Assembly (NCBI GenBank): GCA_963576565.1
Contig: OY755047.1
Location: 33,524,851-33,588,850 of the forward strand
DNA from: Aspidapion aeneum
Lineage: Eukaryota; Arthropoda; Insecta; Coleoptera; Brentidae
Direction of reading: 5' to 3'
DNA length: 64,000 bases
In this document: positions 12,701 to 24,700 of the stretch, piece by piece
Layout: every line of letters starts with the position of its first letter
How positions within the stretch are numbered: the first letter of the stretch is position 1
Notes under the pieces: model-generated
What the model was told of the DNA's origin: nothing
Database searches by the model: none
What the model saw: only the letters and a program-made list of their open reading frames with translations
Program-made: the position numbers and the translations under genes

Positions 12701-15700
12701 GCAATAACGAAAGCGCTTAAAGTGGGTGCAAGCCTTCACCGACCTAATCGGTTTAAAATTAGCATTAAGTACTGAGTGTTGTATATATTGTTGATAAAGG
12801 TACTACCATGTAAATATGGACAAATAATGCTTTCTAACAATAACAGCAAATAAAAAAACTAGCTGACGTCAAAGAAAATAAAATTAAACAATGTGTTTCA
12901 AATATGGATCCCAAATAATACCGGAAAGAAAGTAGCCCTAATTGATTTTTCCGATTTGGATTTCATTAGCTCCAAGCAATGACAGAAAGAGTGTGACGTT
13001 TAAGAGCGGATAATGAAAAAGAATTCAACAGAGCTTACTTTAAAGGATTTTAAGAAACAAATTACCACTAATATGGATCCTAAGTCAATCTGTTCAGCAA
13101 ATACCGTTTTAGGATGAAAAAAACCTCCGTCAATTCAATCGATTTGGAAATGATGAAACGTTGATTAAATAAATAACCGTAAAAAGATGGACAATTTACT
13201 TTGTATTTAAAACGATGTACCCCTAATATGAACATCAGGTAGTCAAATAGCATCCGCAATTTATTTGATTTAGAATTCTGTAGCTCTATGCAGCATATCA
13301 TGTTGCCAAAGGTATGTACGTTTTCATAACAGATAACTAATTAGTTAAGAATTGACACAAATGATTTCATCAAGAAATACCGGAACAATAATCGAACTAT
13401 TTTATATTAAAAAGAAACGAAAGAAAACTTGTCTCCCTTATATGAATAGTCTTTTGAAAGGAATCATAGATTACAGAAAAAAAAAGATTAAAGAAACTCA
13501 AATTTTACTAAAATAATCTAATGAAATTAGAAGAAAATTAACATGTATTTAATTAAATGAAGATAACTGTTTTTCGAGTGTATCTGTTGACAAAAATAAA
13601 ACTTGGATTTCTGTTCTAAAACAAGATTCGCAAAAACGTTTTTTCAAAATTAATTAAGACTGTAATGATAATTTATTTCTTAATATTATTTTTAAATTTT
13701 TTAAAAGTGATTTTCATATAAAAATTCATAACCACAGAAAAGAAAGAAAGAAAAATTACATAAACCAAATTTGGGCGTTCTATTCTTGAATATGATTTAC
13801 AGAAAGTTTTTCATAATTGATTTAAACTAAAGTTTTTATTTTTTATTATTATTATTATTTTAATTTTTTGAAAACTAGTATAAAAACAAATTGAATTTAG
13901 TTTGAAATTTCATAAAATAATACAACTAAAAATATTATGACGACATTAGAGGAAAAATTTTTAAGAATTATCAAGTACTTGTGTAAATAAAGAAGATTTG
14001 TTTTTCAGGTATATCTATTGACAAAACTTCGAACATTAAGGTTTAAAATTTTCTAAAAAACTATTATAAAAAGAAACCTGAATAATTTTTATTTCAATCC
14101 TCCCTTCTCTGCCTAAATTGTCAAAGTTCAAAATAATAATGAATGACATAATAACATTTTGAAATAAAATCATGCTACCTTTGATATATCATTTGTTTTG
14201 ATAATCTTTCAAAAATGTGTCAGAATTAAATAAATAAATAACAAATATAAAGCAGAGTAAATAATATTGATAAACGAGTAATTTGAAAATTTTATATTTG
14301 GTGCTTGAGAACGATTGTAGAAGAACAATTAAAGCGTCGCAATTATAGTAATTATCAAAAAGATAAGCTTTTCAAGTTTTGTTAGGCAATATTTCTTTTT
14401 TCCTATAAACCACTGGCAAATTAGTGGAGAAATTCCAGGAGAAACGCAGGTTACTTAATTTAAAAAAATTCTGTAATAGTGGCGTATTACCCAGATAAAT
14501 TTTTGTTTGTAATAATTATGTCGTTCTGATTATGGTAAATCAATCCTGGGAACATGGTTAAAAAAATTAAATATTATGAACTATCAGGAAATTCAATCAA
14601 TTCCAGAAACGTCAATAAAAAATTTCACAAATATAAATTTGAATTCTAGTCTAAATGAAATTTTTGAAGAGTTTTCAAAAGTTTTTAAACCAGAAGTAGG
14701 AAAAACTCCAAATTTTGAATGCTCATTTAAATTAAGTCCTAATATTAGATCGACTTTCATTTAGCATAGATGAGTACCATATGCTCTACAAAATGAAGTT
14801 GACCGTGAGTTAGGACGACCTGAAAAAGACGGAATCATTAAAGATTGCGATTACTAAGAATGTGGTTCACCTTTGGTTGTCGTACCAAAAGGAAATACCG
14901 GAAAAATCCAAATTTGTGCGGACTATAAAGTAACAGTAAACAATCAGCTATAAGACAATCACTCCCAATTCCAAGAATCAAAGAACTTTTTAACAAAATG
15001 AATGTGTCTATAACGACAGTAGTAAAGGTCAGGCAATATTTACACATAGACGAACATATCTGGCAAAAAGACTGTTTTATAGACGAGATATTCTGATTTA
15101 AGGTAGAATAATCCAGGAATGTAAATTGCGGTTGATCGTAGTCCTCAACAAATTTAGAAAATCTAATCTTCGTGTAATCAGACAAAAATGTAAATTTTTA
15201 AAAAACGAAATTAAATATCTGGGAACTATGATTTCAGAACACTTAAAAAATCAAAAGAACAAATCAACGCAGTCATGGAAGTAGAACGCACAAAAAAGGT
15301 AGAAGGTGTAAAGCTTCAAGTATTTTTACCCTCTGAACAGCTTACTTTAAAAAGGGCTTTACAATGCGAAAAATATTTCAAAAAGCAAAAGCAGAAATTT
15401 TTTATACACCCAATTTCCTAAGCCTTTTAGCAACTGGTAGCATCGGCTACCTAACGAATCTGAAAGATCTGTAGTGTTTATTTAAGTCTCAGTCAAATTG
15501 ACAGGAAAAAAATGATGCACTTCATATATGGATGAAAATTCATGTTAGTTGTAGACAATAAACCAGTTACTACAATTTTCAATCCTTCTAAACAAATTCC
15601 AGTTCTATCAGCATCAAGAAAGTTACGATATGAACAATTTCTATTTAAAATTGACTAGTGACTACAAGAATGCAGATAACTTTTTTAGAAATCCTATTAG

Positions 15701-18700
15701 TTTAAACGAAAGAGAAATAGAAATTAAGGACAATGAACGAAAATATAATAATTTAAAAATTAGAGATAAAGTAGATGCCAAAGAAATTGCCAGAGAAACA
15801 CAACAAGATCTAGTGTTATTAAAGATAAAAGATGATTTAAATCAAGAAATTTATAATGAAGAGGGATAGTTAATTCTTGAAAACATTCTATTTCGCGGAG
15901 ACAGAGTAGTAATTCCGAAAAGTTTCCAACCGATCATGCTGACAAAATTTCATTCTACATATATAGGTATTGCCAAACTGGAAACATTGGCTCGCAATTA
16001 CTATTACTTAAAAGCAATAGATCAAGACATTGTACAGGGCTGTAGACCTTGCTGCCTAGTCAAATTGAATCCTGGAAAAGCGCTACTATATCAATGGGAA
16101 CCTTCGCAAAGGAATTGGCAGCGTGCTAATATGGACTATGGTATCCTTTCCTAAATCATCACTTCTTTATTGTTGTCGACGCCAAATCAAAATGGCCAGA
16201 AGTAACATTTTTAGGAAACGCTTCAACAACGGCCAGCACTGTTGCTAATATGGGGAAACTTTCAGCAGATATGGACTGATAGAAATACTTGTTAGCGATA
16301 ATGCAACAATATTCAAGTTTAGAGATTTTTGTACTGGAAAATGAATGAAGACAATTTTTCATTGCACCGGGACATCTAGCGGCAAATGGACAAGTCGAGA
16401 AATCTTGTCAAACCCTGAAATACAAACCGAAGTGTATTAGTAACGAACCATGAAATTTACATCAAAAATCTAATTTTCGATTTATAGCAATTATAACAAT
16501 ATGACCTGACCAAAAATGTGTGTACATTAATTTAGTTTTATTTTTTTTCTGTGAACTACTATTTTATTTTTTCGATTTTTACAGTTTCTTACTTGCAATT
16601 TATTAAAGCACCTGGGGTAAATATTTTTATTATTCAGAATTTTTATTATTTTATTTTACAAGATAGATAAATTAGTAGCTGTAGCTGGTTGTATTTTCAG
16701 CTTTATCACAGCCGATAAATCCGTGGGCCAAGCCGGATTTAAAGCCATCTGGACCGAAATAGGACAACCTCCTTGCGAAGAATTCCAGTGCGAAAAAGCA
16801 GGCTACTGTATACCGTTTCTGCTAAGATGTAACAGGATGCCAAACTGTGGCGCTGATGACGACAGCGATGAACGGGACTGTGAGTGACGTAATGCCAATT
16901 ATTTTTTTTTGCATTTTTGAACACTAAAAATACATCTTTTTTACTTAAAGTTGGCTCTACATTTTTATTTGGTGTCGCGATCGATTTACTTGGTTTGATT
17001 TCAAATTTATTCGTTAACAATAAAAAACTTTTAAGTAAACATTTACAAAAATGTTATTCATTTTCTACACTCCGAACAGCCGCAAAAAAAGATTAGAAGA
17101 AACAAACCAACTGCAAAGTCCAAAGAAAATATCACATATTATTATATTTTTTCAATTGATTTAAACATAATTTTATTTTAAATTATTTAAATCGCGTGCA
17201 AAGATTTGGGCAACTTTTATTTCTTGAAATTTTATTTTACGCGCTGCCTATATTTTTTTAATTTGTGCTTTTTATGGTCTGCTTTTTGGCTTTGACTAAA
17301 GTAAATTTGTTTTTAATACATGTAAGGATAAATAAAATAAATCATATAGGATTGTTTTTAAGTAAGTACTGATTTAGCAAGTAACATATTTGCAAACAAT
17401 CATTTAGTTATTAATGGCCAAATAAAAACAAGGAATATTCTAATATATATGTTATGCTTAAACAGTGCTTGTTTGGGAACAAAACTTCAAATAAATTTAA
17501 ACAAAAAAATATAAAAATAGAATAAAAATTATTTTTTTTTGCATAGAATGCACGTTATTTTCAGCTTTGTGGGATAAACATTTCATAAATTATATTTTAA
17601 ATCTTCTATCGGGTGATGTTCGTTGTAGACATTCAAAGAGAGCTAATTTTTAATTCCAGATATAAAAAAGTTAGTCTTTTGTTTAAAATTTAACATAAAG
17701 TAAATAAAAAAGCTATTATTGTGAACCAATTAAAAAATTTTTTAAATAAAAATTAATCCATTGTTTTATATAGAACCCACCCTGGGTTACATTTACTTGT
17801 TTATTCGTTTTAATTTAATCAAAGAAACACACAATTTTAAAATATTACATAGTATTTTTTATTTGTTTAAAAAACAATATATCAAAACTCGGAAATTTAA
17901 AAATAATCCAATCTTAAACAAAAAATGTCCAAAAAAACTTATTTAAAATTGTAAAAACAGTCATTACTTTTGTGAACAAATTGGTATAGTCTTTGCCATA
18001 CGTAGTTTACACTTATGTAACTTTGACATGAAATAAACATAATTCCTAACCAGAAAAATATTAAAAAGTAAACATGTTATGATGGTATAAAATTATAGGT
18101 AAAACTGTCATGGTTTTTGGATAAAAAGATGCTGACTGTAGATTGACAAAAAAAACGCACAGATAAAAATAACTCAAAGACATGCCATTTTTCAGATTTT
18201 TTTTTGTTGTTCTCAGTATGCATATGATAAATCAAGGCCAACACAAAAATAGAGGCCACGACCCTGAAAAAATCAGCTTTTCTCCAGGGGCTGATTTTTA
18301 CATTGGGTCTTATGGGAGGTCAGATGTTTTTTTATGATATTTTCAAAATGGTACTACAGATTTCGGCGAAATTTTAGTGAAATATTCTCAGACACCATCC
18401 CCATATTTCATCAAACTTTTGTAAGGATGCAAGATGATTAAAAGGTTCAACCTTTCTTTTTCTTCAAAATGTAGCATTCCTTATTTTGAATTCAAATTAC
18501 CCGCCATGTACCGAATGCCAGCTGTTATATTTGACATGTATTTGACTTTTTCATCTGTGTTTTTCACATTCGCTTCTGTTTTAAATTTAATTTTAGTGTG
18601 AGCTAATGAAGCGGCTCTGAAAAATTAAGGATTACTTACTATACATTTTAAAAAAATTATTCTTCAAGAATATAGAAAAACAATCTTAAAACCAGCTTTA

Positions 18701-21700
18701 TTTTTTAAAAAGTCAAATATTTATGAACCGTCATTCCAACTTTAATATTTTAAAGACAATCAGCTGTGTCGTGACGCAACCATCAAAAAATCAGCCCCGG
18801 ATGTGACGTCAACAAAGTGGAGGATCGTGGTCCGTCCGTTTTGATAGCCCTGGATAAATAAAGAAGTTGAAAATGTCACAAAAGTGTAACTGCCTATGGC
18901 AAACACTATAATTTGATTGACACAATCAAAATAATATCAATCAGATAAAGGTCAAAATGGACCCGATTACCATGTGCTTGACGATCACTTTAAAGCATAA
19001 CATATACAGGTCATCCCATTATTTTTGAGACAACTTTTGACAACTTTTTTTCGTTGGCCTATGCTATTTGTTATGGTAAACAGCTGATAACTGTCAAAAA
19101 GTTATCTTAAAAATTATGGTATAGAGTTTAGTTCTTTCTAAAAACTCGTTTACAAGGATACATATAAAAAAAAGCAAATAAAATGTTGAAAATTAAACAA
19201 GTTCAGTCGTTTTGCACTAATTTTATTATTACAACGACATGTTTCGAGAGTGTACGCTTCCATCTTCAGGTTGTACACTAAAATAAAATTAGGTCTAATA
19301 AATGCCTGATGCTGCAATTTCTTATAAAAAAAATAATAACTCAAACTTAACAAAAGAATAACCTCAAACTAAAACCTAAAATAATGAAACCCACCTTGAT
19401 GGACTTAATCCATCGCCATTGTCTACAGCTTGTAGACTCAAAATTAAACAATTACAGCAGCATGTGCAACGAAGTAGTTACAACAAATTACAGCAGCATG
19501 TGTAAGGAAGGAGCTAAATTAAATTATCCAGTGGAGAACTGAAAATAAAGAAAAAGCAATCAACAAACTGTCCATAAGTGTCAAAGGTTTATTTTCTCTC
19601 TTAAAAAATTTATATTTAGTTATTCTCCTCTTTTGATTACAGAACGAATGTTTATTTTTTCTTTTCTGTTCATTCAAATTGTAGGACCGGGCATTTATTC
19701 GACCTAATTTTCTTTTAGTGTACAACTTGAAGATGAGAACGGATGCTCTCGAAACATGTCGTTGCAATAACAAAATTAGTGGAGAATGACTGAACTTGTT
19801 GGATTTATAAATCACCTCCACCCAACATTGATCATATCTTCAAATAAAATGTTAAACTAAATAACTCTTACTTAAAAACAACTTATATGGTATGGCCCTG
19901 TACAACGGATGAACGACGAAAAATTACCAAAAAAAGTCCCAGAATGACAACCAATAAGGAGCAGAAAAAGGTGTCTTAAACTGGAATGGCAACAGTCAAT
20001 CCAAAGATCAATGAGTCAAAAAAAACCTAACAGAAGATGATTGTCAGGATCGAAGGAGGTGGAGAATAGGCGTCGGACAACGTAGAAAAACGTTCTAAAC
20101 CGACATAGTAGTAGAAGTAGTACTAAATAACTCTCAACGAATATGTAGAGTAACAAAATGCTGAATTTTTCAGTTTTAAACATGGTCAATCCTCAAGTAC
20201 CATCGGGCTTGAGATGACAAAATATTTGTTAAATCAATCTAATAAAATATAATTTAAATTTGCACCTTCCTTTTCCATTTTTACCAACCGCAGCCTTAAT
20301 TACGCTATACCCTTTTACTAAATCGACATAACTAATATTAGACATATAACTGATAATTTAGTCACCCGATATATGAAAAAATATAAAAAAATGACATGTT
20401 TATACCCTTTTTTCTGTAGAATTCTGCTCTACAGCTACGCCAGTGGTGCCCATAAATTTTATCTTTATCTTCAAACTTTTGTTCAGTATTTTCTTTTTCT
20501 GTTCTTGCTTGAAAATCGTTTAGATCAGGGCACAGCTAGTAACTAGAATTAAGTGTGACTGACACTCTTTGGACATGTTTTGATCAACCAAACTTTGGAA
20601 CGTGGACATTTAAAATAATTTATCCAAAGCTAATATAAACAAAGGCACTGAAAAATACAGGCTTTGATTTTGGGAGTCTATTTTGCATAATATGGTCTTT
20701 TGAAATACTTTGGGCATTTTTAGACATTTTAAAAATTAATCTAACGTTTTGTCAATACCTATATTTTTTTAGTATTTTCGTATACAGTCAGACTAAATGC
20801 TATAGGTATCATATACTGCTTGCTGTGCCTAATGTGTGTTAAAGAGAAGTAAAAAGGAGAAAAATATATTTTGGGCAGTGTCTTGAAATATTTTTCGCTG
20901 TTTTAGACCCGTATTCGGGCTGGTATTGGGAAAGTAGGGGAATTCATCGTGACCTATCGTCTTCACAAAATTTTTCGTCATTCCGCCGTGTGCAGCGTAA
21001 CAGGCGACAAGTGGGCATTTGTTTTCACGTAAATTCTAGCTCAAGCCATGCTGCGTATTACATTTAGCGTTCAAGAAAGGTACAGATGACTCAATGGTAT
21101 TTCGGAGGAAATAGCTGACAAGATGTGGCAAATTTATTTGTTGTTGCGTTTAAGAAAAGAAATATTTCAAGCCGTAGCATGGTCCAAAAAAAAAGTGAAC
21201 CATTTTCAACGAACAAAGTGTCTCAATTTTTGCCACTAATGCAGTGGAGAGGCAGCTCCTGTTGAAAGAGAGAAAAGGTAACGGCGCGAAAGTATGATTT
21301 GTGCCGCAGCAAAGGCTTTACCTCCCACACCCTTAACCGTCCGAAACATTTTGAAACGACATGGGTACCGGAGTTTTAAAGTAAACAAAACACAGGAAAT
21401 TTTTCCAGATGATCAGTTTCAAAGAATGAAGTTTTTGAGGATGAAAATTTATTTAAAATATTTATTGTACAGACAAAAGTTCGCTTTCAATTCATGGCAG
21501 TCACAATCCTGCCATTGTTGTTTGTTACTGGTGACGGAAAAATAAGCATTTGCATGCTGCAGAACGGAACATTATCCTCAAAAACTTAATGTCTCGACTG
21601 GGATTTTGGGTGACAATATCATTGGTTCTTTTTTCATCAATGGTAATTTAGGAGGAATACATTATTTAGCTCTGCTGCGGGCCATATCATTCCTCCGATT

Positions 21701-24700
21701 CGACAAGTGCCAAGTGTTGATTTTAACCAAATGTAAGATGGTTTTTAAGTGAAACGTTTCCAAGGCGGCTTATTACAAGCATGCAAGGTATCAGCTGGCC
21801 TCCATGATCACCAGATTTTTTTTATGAGGCCATTCAAAAAACAAAATTTATTCGCAGGGCCATTTAAGAGCTACCGCCAAAATAATGACCACTCTACGAT
21901 CGGTGACATGGCATTAAATATTATAAAAATAACAAGCTTGAAAAAAAGGAATATACGTTACATAAAGAGATTTTCTTTACGAACTGAAAAAAAGGTCGCC
22001 GCGCAAGGGGAAACAATCGGTGTCCAAAATTTTCTTTCTCTACTTTGCCGTGCGCACAGAGGACATGTATTATTGGCTGTGGGTCTGGCTATCCTGAAAC
22101 AATACAACGTAACTACGTGTAAAATTCTATCCTATTTTCCTACATACTAGATATTTTATACATATGCAGTTGTTCTTATCTTACATACAGTAATAATTTC
22201 TCATGATCCATATAGCATTTAATTATGCTATATAAGTTACAGCAAGAACTAATAAAACTTTTAGAAAAAATTTAAATTTAAATAATTTAACAACAGGGAG
22301 CAGTCGTACTTATCTCTTTAGTTAGAATGCGTAAATAGCTTAACGACTATGTCGTTGACGGACGTAAATGATATCCTAAACACCAAGCTTTTTTGGTGTA
22401 CTGTGAATGGTGCTTTAAACCACGTAACTTACCTTTACTTTTTGAATATGTTTGGTTGCAAAAACCGGTTGAACTGACCTCATTCATTTCTGATCTAACT
22501 GACGTGTGAAGTTTCTGAAACCAAAAATAAACAAAAATTGAGGATATGCCTTGCGGTTCACAGTTTCAAAAGCAAGAGCAGCTCTTCTTGGTTTTTAAAA
22601 TCTTGTGATCGTTATTTGTCCATTGTCAGTACGTTGCTTAAACAATAATAATAAATCAAATCAGAATCAAATACCCAACGCCTCCTATTTTAGTTTTTAT
22701 ATGTATAATAGCCAAATATATTTTTTTTTAATAATTTTTTTCCAAAAAACGGGGTCTAGTTAATTGCCGAAAACGTTATAATAAATTTATTACATATGAC
22801 AACTTTATAACCCACAAAAAATTTTAACTTAATAAGACATCCATATTTTGAATATAAAAACTTTGCAATAGTCCGGGTGTAATAGAAATATTTGATGTTG
22901 ATCAAAATTGTGCCAAATTTCATTTCTGCCCACTGACTCCGTCTCTCTCACACGCAGGTGGAAGTGACGTAGCGTTGGGCTCCCGCTCGCCGAGCGCGCC
23001 CCCAAAGTCAGACGCGGAGCCACTGTGGACCGGATGCCTCTGGTTTATGACAACGCCACTGGCGTCGCTGCTAACTACGACGTTGTTGCCGCTTATTGCG
23101 CGCGCACTCCACTAGAATACCGTGCGCACGCCCACGAGTGGTTCTATATCTACCACTACTTCTAGTACTTATTCTACTGCTATCTACTACTATTTTATAA
23201 CTCTTACGTACTGTGTTGTTCTCTGTTGTGTAAACTGTCGTGTCGTAGATGACTGCTACTACTACTTCCACTTTTTCTCGCATCAGGCCGCAATAAACGT
23301 GAGTTTATTTTTTTCTTGTCAAGATTTTTATTGTGACATTATATTAATGTTAAACGTTGTTGTTTGAATGTTTAAAAAAATACTGGCAAGGTATTTAATT
23401 GCTTTTGGTAATACCTGAAATTAATTTAATCAAATTTCAGGGCAGAAATGAAAATTTGTCCCAGTTTACAAATTTTTAAATTAACGCTAATCAACTGGAA
23501 ACCATTCTCCTAAATTTTGATGGATAGGTACTAATATGATTTTTATTAAAGATTGTTTACATTATCTCCATAAAAGTTAACAAAAAGATGTGGGTGTAGT
23601 TTTCAAAAACATAAAAAAAATATGCTATTTGTTGTATTATATAAAGGGTAATTGTCTTGTATAGAAAATTGATTCTAGTCAATTAAAAAAATTCCATTTC
23701 CAAACTAATATGAGCAAAAAAATACTTAGCCAGTATTTTTTTACTTTTTCTGGTTTGTTGTAAACTTGCTTTTTTTGTACTATATTATTATATAGTATAT
23801 ATATAATATTTATCATTTTAAGGGTCGATTTATCTGAACATTTATAAACCGACCCTAAATCGCGTTTATAGCGTGTTCAACACTGTAATTTTCGTTTATT
23901 TGTTTTGATTTTCATGCTATTATTTATATATTTTGTAAATAAATAATAAAATAAAGTTAGTTATTTATATATTTTTATCATTATGCATGTGCTTCTTCTT
24001 GATTTTTTAGAGTGCTTTTTCCTGACTAATAAATGATTATTTCCATTAGCATGAGCTGTTTAGATGCTTTTTTGTTGCCCGACAAAAAGTTTAATTATCT
24101 TATTATAAAATGGGTTTATTATATATTTAGATTCAGGTTTTATCATTTAGTTTTTTGATATTGCAACAATAATTGACTGGGTTTAAAAAATTCCTTTTAG
24201 TTCGTTAAAATGAAAATAGTTACCTCTTAAGCTAAGGCGTCGACTTTAGTATCGCGAAAACACCTTGTGCTTTAGGTTGAAATAAAATTTGTTAAATTAT
24301 GGATCGTTCATACTCGTCTTTTGTCTAGTCTTTTGTCTTGGTTTAGTCATATGTCTTGTCATAAGAAAGTTAAAACCACTGTTTCTTATGGGAGTGTTCA
24401 TACAATGTTTTTGCTTTTGTTTTTGATTAGTCTTTGTTTTAAGAGTTGCCAACTTTCAATCCTTAGGACAAGGACTAAGACGAGTGACAGACATCAGCTG
24501 ATATTTGTTGTTTTTTTTACAGGGCGTCCGAAGAGCGCAAGCGCGCGGACGAAATTTTGAATTTACCGCCATTAATCATGTTTTTGACAGAAAATCTCAA
24601 CATAACCTTAAAATTTTATTTGTTTTTTTTTTCTTTTTCGCTTTTGTTCTTTCGTGTCTGTGTTTCGGGCACAGATTAGGTTAAATAAGATTGTTTTGTG

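Noticed and set aside
23122..23367. Coding frame in the GC-rich island
   Set aside because: Rich in T, S, Y and V from 'tactac'-type low-complexity sequence; no start context, homology or exon structure supports it.
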